In this document: in pieces, positions 30,888 to 38,488 of the stretch | Numbering within the stretch: position 1 is the stretch's first letter | Layout of the letters: every line of letters begins with the position of its first letter | NCBI GenBank assembly: GCA_949419965.1 | Contig: CASPAC010000004.1 | Span: 1-64,000, forward strand | Reading direction: 5' to 3' | Length of the DNA: 64,000 nt | Source: Bacteroidales bacterium | GTDB taxonomy: Bacteria; Bacteroidota; Bacteroidia; Bacteroidales; Rikenellaceae | Notes under the pieces: generated by a model | What the model was told of the DNA's origin: nothing | Seen by the model: only the letters and a program-made list of their open reading frames with translations | Database searches by the model: none | Translations under genes and position numbers: made by a program

Positions 30888-32297
30888 ATGGCACGAAAAA
30901 AAGCGAATTACCCTTTGATCGAAGGGCTTCAAATAACGACCCTTGCTGCCGAGGGCAAGGCCATGGGGCGTTGGAACGAGCAGGTGGTTTTCGTCCCGAT
31001 GACCGTTCCGGGCGACGTGGTCGACGTGCAGATCCGTCTTAAACGCCGTCGGTTCATGGAAGGATATGTAGTCCGTTACGTAAAGAAGTCGCCGTTGCGG
31101 GCCGAGCCTTTCTGCCAGCACTTCGGGGTCTGCGGCGGTTGCAAGTGGCAGAACCTGCCCTACGAGGAGCAGCTGCGTTTCAAGACCGGTCAGGTGCGCG
31201 ACCAGCTCGCGCGCATCGGCAAGGTCGAGCTTCCCGAAATAGCCCCGTGTCTGGGGTCGGAGCATACGCAGTTTTACCGCAACAAGTTGGAGTTCACTTT
31301 CGCCGACCGGCGTTGGCTGACGCACGAGGAGGTGGCGGCCGGCGGCGACATCGAGGCCGAACCCGCCGCAGGATTCCACATCCCCTCGATGTTCGACAAG
31401 GTGCTGGACATCCGCAAATGCTGGTTGCAGCCCGAGCCGTCGAACGCTGTCCGGCTCGAAACCAAGCGTTTCTGCCTGGAGCACGGCTATACATTCCACA
31501 ATGCCCGGACGCATGAAGGGTTGATGCGCAACCTGATCGTGCGTACCGCTTCGACGGGCGAAGCGATGGTCATCGTGGTGTTCGGCGCCGACGACCGGCC
31601 GAAGATCGAGGCGCTGCTGGATCATCTGGCCGCCGAATTTCCGCAAATCACGTCGCTTTTCTATGTCGTCAACACCAAATTCAACGATTCGACGGGCGAC
31701 CTCGATGCGGTGTGCTACCGCGGCAAGGATCATATCGTCGAACAGATGGAGGGTCTGCGTTTCAAGGTCGGCCCCAAGTCGTTCTACCAGACCAATTCGG
31801 CCCAGGCCTACGAACTCTACAAGGTGGCGCGGACGTTCGCTGCGCTGAAGCCCGACGACGTGCTCTACGACCTCTACACCGGCACAGGCACCATCGCCAA
31901 CTTCTGTGCGCGCTATTGTCGCCGCGTGGTGGGGATCGAGTATGTGCCCGAGGCCATCGAGGATGCGAAGATCAATTCGGCGATCAACGGCATCGAAAAT
32001 ACGGCGTTTTATGCGGGCGACATGAAAGAGGTGCTCGACGATGCGTTCGTCGAGGCCAACGGACGGCCCGACGTCATCATTCTCGATCCGCCGCGTGCCG
32101 GGGTCGACGAGCCGGTCATCGGCGTCATCCTGCGGGCCGCGCCCGAGCGGATCGTCTACGTGAGCTGCAACCCCGCCACGCAGGCCCGCGATCTGGCTTT
32201 GCTGGACGGCGCCTATCGCATCGAGGCCGTGCAGCCGGTGGACATGTTCCCCCACACGCATCATGTCGAAAACGTGGTAAAATTGGTGCGCCGTTAG
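30888..32297 (+). CDS. rlmD: 23S rRNA (uracil-5-)-methyltransferase RlmD family
   Basis: An SAM-dependent RNA methyltransferase of 469 aa that makes m5U in rRNA or tRNA. The order is an N-terminal TRAM-like beta-barrel, then CQHFGVCGGCKWQ (Cys76, Cys82, Cys85, with a fourth cysteine later) for a 4Fe-4S cluster, then the SAM domain with LYDLYTGTGTIANFCAR and ILDPPRAGVDEP, and the catalytic VSCNPATQARDLALL. TrmA-type enzymes lack the cluster, so RlmD/RumA is the better fit; exact target uridine is inferred. The short gap before it has no clear promoter. Confidence 0.92.
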   Translation: MARKKANYPLIEGLQITTLAAEGKAMGRWNEQVVFVPMTVPGDVVDVQIRLKRRRFMEGYVVRYVKKSPLRAEPFCQHFGVCGGCKWQNLPYEEQLRFKTGQVRDQLARIGKVELPEIAPCLGSEHTQFYRNKLEFTFADRRWLTHEEVAAGGDIEAEPAAGFHIPSMFDKVLDIRKCWLQPEPSNAVRLETKRFCLEHGYTFHNARTHEGLMRNLIVRTASTGEAMVIVVFGADDRPKIEALLDHLAAEFPQITSLFYVVNTKFNDSTGDLDAVCYRGKDHIVEQMEGLRFKVGPKSFYQTNSAQAYELYKVARTFAALKPDDVLYDLYTGTGTIANFCARYCRRVVGIEYVPEAIEDAKINSAINGIENTAFYAGDMKEVLDDAFVEANGRPDVIILDPPRAGVDEPVIGVILRAAPERIVYVSCNPATQARDLALLDGAYRIEAVQPVDMFPHTHHVENVVKLVRR

Positions 32298-32391
32298 GGC
32301 ATGCGTATAAATTTCGAGGGCGCCGACGTACTAAATCGGCCTTTGCGGCGTTTATTTTGCAGCGTTAGCAGAAACATAAAACCGAGAGATC

Positions 32392-33087
32392 ATGAAAAAG
32401 TTCGTTTTGTTCGCCGCCGCGCTCTTTGCCGCGGCCGCTTCGATGGCTCAGAGCACCGAAGCCTATCCCAGTTATATTCAGGTCAACGGCCGTGCCGAAA
32501 AGGAGGTCGTGCCCGATGAGTTCTACCTCTCGATCGTCATCAACGAGCGCGATTCGAAAGGCAAACTTTCGGTCGAGAGCCAGCAGCGCGACATGATCGC
32601 GGCGCTTCGCCGCCAGGGCATCGACGTGGAGAAGCAGCTCAAGGTGGCCAACCTGTCGAGCGAATTCTTCAAGAAGAAGAGTTCGGTGGCGACCGCCAAA
32701 TACCAGTTGCAGCTCGGTTCGGCTGCCGAGGTGTCGAAAGTATGGCAGGCGCTCGACAACCTGGGCATCTCGAACGTCTCGATTCTCAAGGTGTCGCATT
32801 CGCGCATCGACGCCCTCAAGGAGGAGGTGCGCGTCGAAGCCATCCGCAATGCGCAGCAGAGCGCCCGTACGTTGGCCGAGGCGATCGGCCAGCGCATCGG
32901 CAAGTGCTTCTACATCTGGGATTCGAATAACGACATCTTGCCCGCATATTACAACAACGGGCTGACCATGCGCAGCATGAAGATGATGGATACCGCGGCT
33001 GCCGAGGGCGCCGCCGAGGAGGAGCCGCTCGACTTCAAGACCATCAAGCTGCAATACAGCGTCCAGACCAAGTTCGTGCTCGAATAG
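32392..33087 (+). CDS. exported SIMPL-domain (DUF541) protein
   Basis: A protein of 231 aa. The signal peptide ends near ASMAQS (about residue 20). One SIMPL domain follows, with the typical opening YIQVNGRAEKEVVPDEFYLS and the later VSKVWQALDNLGISNVSILK and EEVRVEAIRNAQQSARTLAE. The fold binds calcium in some relatives, and BP26/OMP28 of Brucella is one; the function in Bacteroidota is not established. It is periplasmic. A repeat-rich gap of about 370 bases follows. Confidence 0.88.
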   Translation: MKKFVLFAAALFAAAASMAQSTEAYPSYIQVNGRAEKEVVPDEFYLSIVINERDSKGKLSVESQQRDMIAALRRQGIDVEKQLKVANLSSEFFKKKSSVATAKYQLQLGSAAEVSKVWQALDNLGISNVSILKVSHSRIDALKEEVRVEAIRNAQQSARTLAEAIGQRIGKCFYIWDSNNDILPAYYNNGLTMRSMKMMDTAAAEGAAEEEPLDFKTIKLQYSVQTKFVLE

Positions 33088-33147
33088 CGCCTGTGCGCAT
33101 GGCCCGGAGTCTGGAGAGGATGCCCCGGCGGTGTCCTCTTCGTCGTT

Positions 33148-33187
33148 GCAGGGCCGGAATACAGGGCGCAGGGCCGGAATACAGGGC
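33148..33187. repeat. 20-bp direct tandem repeat, two copies
   Basis: GCAGGGCCGGAATACAGGGC occurs twice in a row, followed by a partial third start (GCAGG). Confidence 0.85.
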
Positions 33188-33210
33188 GCAGGATGCGGAG
33201 TGCGGAAGGC

Positions 33211-33273
33211 TGGTTGCAGAGTGCTGGTTGCAGAGTGCCGGTTGCAGAGTGCCGGTTGCAGAGTGCTGGTTGC
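33211..33273. repeat. 14-bp tandem repeat (VNTR-like)
   Basis: Units of YGGTTGCAGAGTGC begin at 33211, 33225, 33239 and 33253, with a partial copy at 33267. The only variation is T or C in the first base. The unit is not a multiple of three, which argues against coding. Confidence 0.9.
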
Positions 33274-33403
33274 GGGTCGTGCAGCGGCAACTATAAGCGA
33301 TATTCGGAGTTGGCGTTTCCCGACCAATGTTTTCCGGGTGATATTTTCCCACCGGCGTTTCCGGGACGGCGTTTCCCGGTGTTCCGTGCGGTTGGGCGCC
33401 GCA

Positions 33404-33436
33404 TTTGGCGGATTCGATTTTTTTGTTGTATATTTG
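33404..33436 (+). promoter_or_regulatory. promoter of cdd
   Basis: TTTG at 33404-33407, a 21-bp spacer and TATATTTG at 33429-33436, an exact consensus match, 20 bases before the ATG. Confidence 0.6.
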
Positions 33437-33456
33437 TTCTCTTACTTCCTTCAACT

Positions 33457-33912
33457 ATGGAAAAGGAATATCGATTCAGTTACGAGCATTACGAGTCGCT
33501 CGAAGCGTTGCCGGAGGCCGACCGTCTGTTGGTGGAGGAGGCCCGGCGCGCCACGGCCAAGGCGCATGCTCCCTATTCGAAGTTTTGCGTGGGGGCTGCG
33601 GCCCGGCTGCGCAGCGGTCGCATCCTCTACGGCGGCAACATCGAAAGCGAGGTTTTCCCGGCCGGATTGTGCGCCGAGCGGTCGTTGCTTTTCTATGCGC
33701 AGGCCAACTATGCCGACGATCCGGTCGAGACGCTGGCCATCGCCTCGGAACCTTCCGAACGCGAGTGCTATCCCTGCGGTCAGTGCCGCCAGGTGCTGGT
33801 CGACGTGGAGCGTCGTCAGGGCAGCCCCATGCGGGTCATCATGAGCGGCAACGGCACAGCGACCGCGGTCGGATCGGCGGCCCTGTTGCTCCCCTTCACT
33901 TTCATTCTTTAG
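33457..33912 (+). CDS. cdd: cytidine deaminase
   Basis: A protein of 151 aa that converts cytidine or deoxycytidine to uridine in pyrimidine salvage. The zinc site is complete: LCAERS (Cys72, catalytic Glu74) and CYPCGQCRQ (Cys107, Cys110). YSKFCVGAAARLRSG and YGGNIES, which bind the nucleoside, are also present. The length fits the tetrameric class, slightly longer than E. coli-unlike short forms. ATG 33457 fits both promoter spacing and the family N-terminus; reading further upstream would enter the repeat array. An RluA-family gene follows after 4 bases. Confidence 0.94.
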   Translation: MEKEYRFSYEHYESLEALPEADRLLVEEARRATAKAHAPYSKFCVGAAARLRSGRILYGGNIESEVFPAGLCAERSLLFYAQANYADDPVETLAIASEPSERECYPCGQCRQVLVDVERRQGSPMRVIMSGNGTATAVGSAALLLPFTFIL

Positions 33913-33916
33913 CTCC

Positions 33917-34618
33917 ATGTTTTCGCCCGACGACATCCTCTTCGAAGACAACCATCTGTTGATCGTCAACAAGCATTGCGGCGATCTGGTGCAGCCCGAT
34001 CCTTCGGGCGCAAGCGCTCTCGAAGATCAGATCAAGGCTTACATCAAGGCGCGCGACGCCAAACCCGGCGAGGTGTTCCTCGGCGTGGTGCACCGCATCG
34101 ACCGTCCCGTGAGCGGGGCCGTGCTTTTCGCCAAGACGTCGAAAGCCCTCGTGCGGCTCAACGAAATGATCCGCCAGGGCAGCATCCGCAAGGTCTACTG
34201 GGCGCTTACCGAAAACCGGCCTGCGGAGGAGAGCGGCGAGCTGCGGCATTACATCCTCCGCGACGGACGCACCAATCGTTCGAAGGCTTTCGATGCGCCG
34301 CGTCCCGAGGCCAAGGAGGCTCGGTTGAAATACCGCATGGCCGGTGCCGGAACCCATTATACGCTCGTCGAGGTCGAGTTGTTGACGGGGCGCCACCACC
34401 AGATCCGCGCCCAGCTGTCGAAGATCGGGTGCCCGATCCGTGGCGACCTGAAGTACGGCGCCCGGCGCTCGTTGCCCGGAGGCGGCATCTCGCTCCACTC
34501 CCGGAGCGTAGCTTTCGAGCATCCTGTGCGCCGCGAACCCGTCGAGGTCACGGCTCCCGTTCCCGCGGGGGACAAGTTGTGGGCTTGTTTCGAAAACGTC
34601 CAGCCATGCGCCTGTTGA
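33917..34618 (+). CDS. RluA-family pseudouridine synthase
   Basis: A protein of 233 aa that isomerises uridine to pseudouridine in rRNA or tRNA. The catalytic motif is VVHRIDRPVSGAVLFAKTS, with Asp in HRID. YTLVEVELLTGRHHQIRAQL and LKYGA are further family blocks. There is no N-terminal S4 domain, so it belongs to the short RluA/TruC-like group; the target base is not predictable. It ends by overlapping dtd by 13 bases, implying translational coupling. It is part of a cdd-rluA-dtd unit. Confidence 0.92.
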   Translation: MFSPDDILFEDNHLLIVNKHCGDLVQPDPSGASALEDQIKAYIKARDAKPGEVFLGVVHRIDRPVSGAVLFAKTSKALVRLNEMIRQGSIRKVYWALTENRPAEESGELRHYILRDGRTNRSKAFDAPRPEAKEARLKYRMAGAGTHYTLVEVELLTGRHHQIRAQLSKIGCPIRGDLKYGARRSLPGGGISLHSRSVAFEHPVRREPVEVTAPVPAGDKLWACFENVQPCAC

Positions 34619-35058
34619 TCCAACGGGTAAGGAGCGCCTCGGTCGACATCGACGGCAGGCGTTTCTCCGAAATCGGGGCCGGCTTGCTGGTTTTCGTCGG
34701 CGTGGGGACGGACGATACGCCCGAGGATGCCGAATACCTCGCCGGCAAGCTCGTGCGGCTGCGGATTTTCGACGACCAGGCCGGAGTGATGAACCTCGAC
34801 GTGGCTCAGATCGGCGGCCAGGTGCTGGCCGTGAGCCAGTTCACGCTGCTGGCCTCCACGCGCAAGGGCAACCGTCCGTCGTATGTCAGGGCTGCGCCCG
34901 AAGCGATTTCGAAACCCTTGTACGAGTCGTTCGTGCGCCGGGTCGAAGAGTTGCTCGGGCGGAAGGTGCCGACCGGCCGTTTCGGCGCCGAGATGCAGGT
35001 GTCGCTGGTCAACGACGGCCCGGCGACCATCTGGATGGATTCGAAAAACAGAGAATAA
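34606..35058 (+). CDS. dtd: D-aminoacyl-tRNA deacylase
   Basis: A protein of 150 aa that hydrolyses D-aminoacyl-tRNA (and Gly-tRNA-Ala), an editing step in translation. It has the family start MRLLIQRVRSASVDIDG, the active-site loop LAVSQFTLLASTRKGNRPS and the cross-subunit LVNDGPATIWMDS, close to the usual NxGPVT motif. Length is standard. The ATG at 34606 lies within the end of the pseudouridine synthase gene. Downstream, 26 bases separate it from the nuclease lipoprotein gene. Confidence 0.95.
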   Translation: MRLLIQRVRSASVDIDGRRFSEIGAGLLVFVGVGTDDTPEDAEYLAGKLVRLRIFDDQAGVMNLDVAQIGGQVLAVSQFTLLASTRKGNRPSYVRAAPEAISKPLYESFVRRVEELLGRKVPTGRFGAEMQVSLVNDGPATIWMDSKNRE

Positions 35059-35084
35059 GAAGATAGAGAACTAAATCGATTTCT

Positions 35085-36353
35085 ATGAGGAGAATCTTTG
35101 TGTTTGCAATGTATTGTTTCGCCATGACGGTCATTGCTTGTTCCGACGAAGATCAGGTCGGCGGCGGCGACAGCCAGTGGTTCCGGCAGCCGGAGGTCAC
35201 GGTCGACGGGACGAATGTCGATGTCCGGTGTCTGGCATTGGTGGGCGAAGGCGTGTTGTCGGCAGGCCGGAGCGGTTTCGTCTGCCTGCCTTCGGAGGGC
35301 GGTTCGGCTGTGGCGGTCACGGTAACCGATCCGGTGGTCGAGGGGACGATCCTGCGTTGCCGGATCACGGGCCTGACTCCTCGCACGCACTACATGATCT
35401 ACGCTTACGTCGAGCTGAACGGCCAGCGGCTGATCGGTCAGCCGGCCGTTTTCGATACCGGCGAAGCCAGCGTGGAGCCGGACGATCCGGAGAATCCCGA
35501 TAATCCGGAGAATCCCGATAAACCCGATCCGGACGATCCGACCCCCCCCCGGCCCGGAGCATATTCCGGTTGGCCCGAACTGCCTGTCAAGGCCTCCGGT
35601 GCCGATCTTTATTATGCGACCCACATCTGCCCCGCTTTTACGACCGCTTCGGGCGTGTTCGAGAATAACTTGCGCAGTTATACCGTATGTTACAGCAACG
35701 CCATGAAGTGCGCCATGTGGGTAGCTTATCCGATCCATGCAAGTTACAAGGGTTCCACCAAGCGTACCGACAAATGGGCGTTCGATCCCATCGTTCCCAA
35801 GTCGGTGCAGCCTTATCTGGTGTCGGGGTCTTACAAGCCCCGCGAACTCGATTATTCGCGCGGCCACATGCTCGCGTCGAACGACCGCACGGGCAGCGTC
35901 GGCATGAACGAACAGACGTTCTACGTTACCAACATGACGCCCCAGAAGCAGACCAACTTCAATTCAGGCATCTGGTCGACGCTCGAAGACCGCACTTGGA
36001 ACAACGTGTGCGCCGATACGCTTTTCGTGGTAACGGGGGCTTATTTCGCCAATACCGACGTGACGTGTCTGGACAATGCCTCGCCGCAGAATACGGTTTA
36101 TGTGCCGACGAATTTCTACAAGGTCATGATCCGTTCCAAAGCCGGCAATACGGGCAAGCCGCTCTACCAGCTCGATGCCGATGAGTTGCAGTGCGTGGGC
36201 TTCTGGCTCGAAAACCGGGCTTATTCCGGAACAACGCTGACGTCGGTCATGACTTCGGTCGCCGAGATCGAGACTACGACCGGCATGAAGTTCTTCGAGC
36301 ATGTGCCGCAGGCTCCTAAAGCGGTTCTGGACAAGAGCGCTTGGAAGTTTTGA
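35085..36353 (+). CDS. DNA/RNA non-specific endonuclease (NUC1) lipoprotein
   Basis: A protein of 422 aa. The leader MRRIFVFAMYCFAMTVIACS gives lipid Cys19. Residues about 35-128 look like a fibronectin III-type module (ITGLTPRTHYMIYAYVELNG). An Asp/Pro/Asn-rich linker (130-158) contains a C9 tract at DNA level. The NUC1 domain follows, with the catalytic block YSRGHMLASNDR (His261; the usual DRGH is SRGH here), NMTPQKQTNFN and the STLEDRTW metal region. It probably degrades extracellular nucleic acid at the cell surface. Whether the Asp-to-Ser change lowers activity is unknown. Confidence 0.9.
   Translation: MRRIFVFAMYCFAMTVIACSDEDQVGGGDSQWFRQPEVTVDGTNVDVRCLALVGEGVLSAGRSGFVCLPSEGGSAVAVTVTDPVVEGTILRCRITGLTPRTHYMIYAYVELNGQRLIGQPAVFDTGEASVEPDDPENPDNPENPDKPDPDDPTPPRPGAYSGWPELPVKASGADLYYATHICPAFTTASGVFENNLRSYTVCYSNAMKCAMWVAYPIHASYKGSTKRTDKWAFDPIVPKSVQPYLVSGSYKPRELDYSRGHMLASNDRTGSVGMNEQTFYVTNMTPQKQTNFNSGIWSTLEDRTWNNVCADTLFVVTGAYFANTDVTCLDNASPQNTVYVPTNFYKVMIRSKAGNTGKPLYQLDADELQCVGFWLENRAYSGTTLTSVMTSVAEIETTTGMKFFEHVPQAPKAVLDKSAWKF
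35542..35550 (+). repeat. C9 homopolymer inside the nuclease gene
   Basis: Nine consecutive C within the Pro-rich linker codons. Gain or loss of one base would shift the frame before the nuclease domain, so it is a candidate slippage site; it could also be an error-prone spot in the assembly. Confidence 0.8.
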
Positions 36354-36443
36354 CGCCATGACTTGCGGCTGCGGCGCGCCCCTTGTCGGCGGGCAGGCCG
36401 CCGCATGCCTGCATCGGCGCGGGCCAGGCGGAGGATCGGAAGC

Positions 36444-37433
36444 ATGAGTTCGGACAGCATGTACGTTTGGGGCGATTCGCGGCGGTATAATTCTTATGCC
36501 GGATATTTTCGCCGGTTGTTCGGCGGGCGGGTGCAGAAGCTCTCGGTGGATGCCGGCTTCACATGTCCCAACCGCGACGGCACGATAGCCCAGGGAGGGT
36601 GTACGTTCTGCAACAACGGAGCGTTCACCCCCTCTTATTGTTGCCCTTCGAAGAGCGTCGGGCAGCAGATCGACGAGGGGATCGAGTTCCACCGGCGGCG
36701 TTACCGCGGCGCTTCGCGTTATCTGGTTTATTTCCAGTCGTTTTCCAATACCTATGCGCCGCTCGGCCGGTTGCAGACGCTCTACGGCGAAGCGTTGGCC
36801 CGCCCGGAGGTGGCCGGGATCGTCGTCGGCACGCGGCCCGACTGCGTCGATGAAGAGAAGCTGGATTATTTTGCCGAATTGGCACGCACGCATTATGTGG
36901 CCATCGAGTACGGCATCGAGTCGACCTGCGATGAGACCTTGCGCGCCGTGAACCGCGGCCACGACTTCGCCGCGGCCGAGCGGGCCGTGAGGATGACCGC
37001 CGCGCGGGGATTGCATGTCGGCGCCCATTTCATTCTGGGGCTTCCGGGCGAGAGCGACGAAATGCTGCTCGCACAGATTTCCCTCATCAATGCCCTGCCG
37101 CTGACGACGGTCAAGTTCCATCAGTTGCAGGTTTTCCGCGGTACGCCGATGGCGGCCGAGTACGACGCCGACCCCGGGCGGTTCCGTTTCTGGACGCCGG
37201 AGGCATATATCGACCTCTTTACGGAGATTCTGCGGCGCCTGCGTCCTTCGTTGGTCGTCGAGCGGTTCGCTTCCGAGGCGCCGCCGCGTTACCACTACGG
37301 CCCCAACTGGGGTCTGGTGCGCAACGAGCGGCTGTGGGCCATGCTCGAAGCAAGACTGGAGGAGCTGGATGCCTGGCAGGGCGAGCTTTATGATGCTTCG
37401 CCGTCGAAAGCGGAGTTCCGAACGGGCGGATGA
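36444..37433 (+). CDS. radical SAM protein, TIGR01212/YhcC family
   Basis: A protein of 329 aa. The radical SAM cluster is FTCPNRDGTIAQGGCTFC (Cys41, Cys53, Cys56), in the spacing special to this family rather than CxxxCxxC. Later blocks are VGTRPDCVDEEKLDYFAELA, VAIEYGIESTCDETLRAVNRG and AHFILGLPGESDEMLL. The enzyme family is conserved but its reaction is not established (E. coli YhcC was seen near the ArcB region). ATG 36444 or 36459 could be the start. The gap before it (36354-36443) is GC-rich without a recognised signal. Confidence 0.88.
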   Translation: MSSDSMYVWGDSRRYNSYAGYFRRLFGGRVQKLSVDAGFTCPNRDGTIAQGGCTFCNNGAFTPSYCCPSKSVGQQIDEGIEFHRRRYRGASRYLVYFQSFSNTYAPLGRLQTLYGEALARPEVAGIVVGTRPDCVDEEKLDYFAELARTHYVAIEYGIESTCDETLRAVNRGHDFAAAERAVRMTAARGLHVGAHFILGLPGESDEMLLAQISLINALPLTTVKFHQLQVFRGTPMAAEYDADPGRFRFWTPEAYIDLFTEILRRLRPSLVVERFASEAPPRYHYGPNWGLVRNERLWAMLEARLEELDAWQGELYDASPSKAEFRTGG

Positions 37434-37554
37434 TCGGGCTGTGGCGGGAGCCGGAGAGCCGGGCGGCCGCAGTTTTTCGCGGGTTTCCAGGGGTTCCGGT
37501 TCATTATTCGTTTTCGAAGTGTCTCGGCAGGGTATATCTTGACGATTTTTTTTA

Positions 37555-37562
37555 TACATTTG
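37555..37562 (+). promoter_or_regulatory. -7 element of the YitT-family gene
   Basis: TACATTTG is an exact TAnnTTTG match, 23 bases before the ATG at 37586. A TTG sits only 13 bases upstream of it, too close for a standard -33 box. Confidence 0.4.
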
Positions 37563-37585
37563 TCCTGACCATAATTCCTTGTGCC

Positions 37586-38488
37586 ATGACCATTACCTTG
37601 TCGTTATCCCGCATCCTTGCCGTTGTCAAGGAATATTTTCTGATGAGTGTCGGCATGTTTCTCTATGCTTTCGGTTGGATCGGCTGCATCTTGCCCGCCG
37701 ACGGCATGGGCGGCGGTGCGGCAGGTCTTTCGCTGGTGCTCTGCAAGGCTGTCAGCCAGTGTTTCGGTTGGGAGGTCAGCATCGGCGACATGGTGTTTTA
37801 CATCAATGCCGTGTTGTTGTTGGTCGCTGGGTTCATCGTCGGCTGGAAGTTCGGCATCAAGACCGTCTTTTCGATCATCATGATCTCCGTGGCCATGAAT
37901 TTCTGGGAGTGGTTGTTGCCCGCAGAAGGATTGTTCGTCGGCATGGAGAACATCCTGCTGGTCATTCTGGGCGGTATTTTGGCCGGCATCGGCGTGGCCG
38001 TCTGCTTCAAGCAGGGCGGTTCGACCGGCGGCGTGGACATCGTGGCGATGATCATCAACAAGTACCGTACGGTGCGCTACGGCAACATCGTCATGTGCTC
38101 CGACTTCATGATTATCGGTTCGTCGCTGCTCGTCGGTTCGACGCTCAATACCGTGGTCTATGGTTATATCCTCACGGCCGTGTTCGGTTATACGGTCGAC
38201 ATGATTATGTCGGGCAACCAGCAGTCCAACCAGGTGCTCATCATGAGCCACAAGTACGAGGAGATTACCAAGGCGATCCTGGAGGATGCGCATCGCGGCG
38301 TGACGCTGCTCGACGGCATGGGCGGTTATACGCACGAGCCGATGAAGGTCGTGGTCGTCGTGTGCCGCAAGCGCGAGACATCGAAGGTGCTCAAGGTCGT
38401 CAAGTCGGTCGATCCGGCCGCTTTCATGTCCATCGGCTCCGTGGCGGGCGTCTACGGCCAGGGTTTCCAGGCTCTGCCCAAGATGTAG
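37586..38488 (+). CDS. YitT-family membrane protein (DUF161/DUF2179)
   Basis: A protein of 300 aa. Five or six membrane helices fill residues 15-195, with the YitT repeats AFGWIGCILPADGMGGGAAG and KQGGSTGGVDIVAMIINKY. A soluble DUF2179 domain closes the protein (HRGVTLLDGMGGYTHEPMKV, VVCRKRETSKVLKVVKSVDP and the final FQALPKM). The family may be a transporter; the substrate is unknown. ATG 37586 fits a promoter element 23 bases before; the longer frame would add non-family sequence. Its TAG is directly followed by the priA ATG with no gap. Confidence 0.9.
   Translation: MTITLSLSRILAVVKEYFLMSVGMFLYAFGWIGCILPADGMGGGAAGLSLVLCKAVSQCFGWEVSIGDMVFYINAVLLLVAGFIVGWKFGIKTVFSIIMISVAMNFWEWLLPAEGLFVGMENILLVILGGILAGIGVAVCFKQGGSTGGVDIVAMIINKYRTVRYGNIVMCSDFMIIGSSLLVGSTLNTVVYGYILTAVFGYTVDMIMSGNQQSNQVLIMSHKYEEITKAILEDAHRGVTLLDGMGGYTHEPMKVVVVVCRKRETSKVLKVVKSVDPAAFMSIGSVAGVYGQGFQALPKM

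Larger units (their letters stand above)
33088..33456. other. repeat-rich gap between the SIMPL gene and cdd
   Basis: No gene is supported in these 369 bases. It holds two copies of a 20-bp unit (33148-33187), four and a half copies of a 14-bp unit (33211-33273), then a stretch of CCGG/TTTCC-rich sequence (33300-33390), and finally the cdd promoter at 33404-33436. All six frames give only repeat-encoded cysteine/serine/alanine peptides. Confidence 0.8.

Noticed and set aside
33148..33273. The repeats as a CRISPR array
   Set aside because: Units of 14 and 20 bp follow directly without spacers, and no cas gene is present.
33131..33456. Open frames running through the tandem repeats into cdd
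   Set aside because: The 14-bp unit shifts frame each copy and yields only repeat peptides; cdd has its own promoter and ATG after the array.
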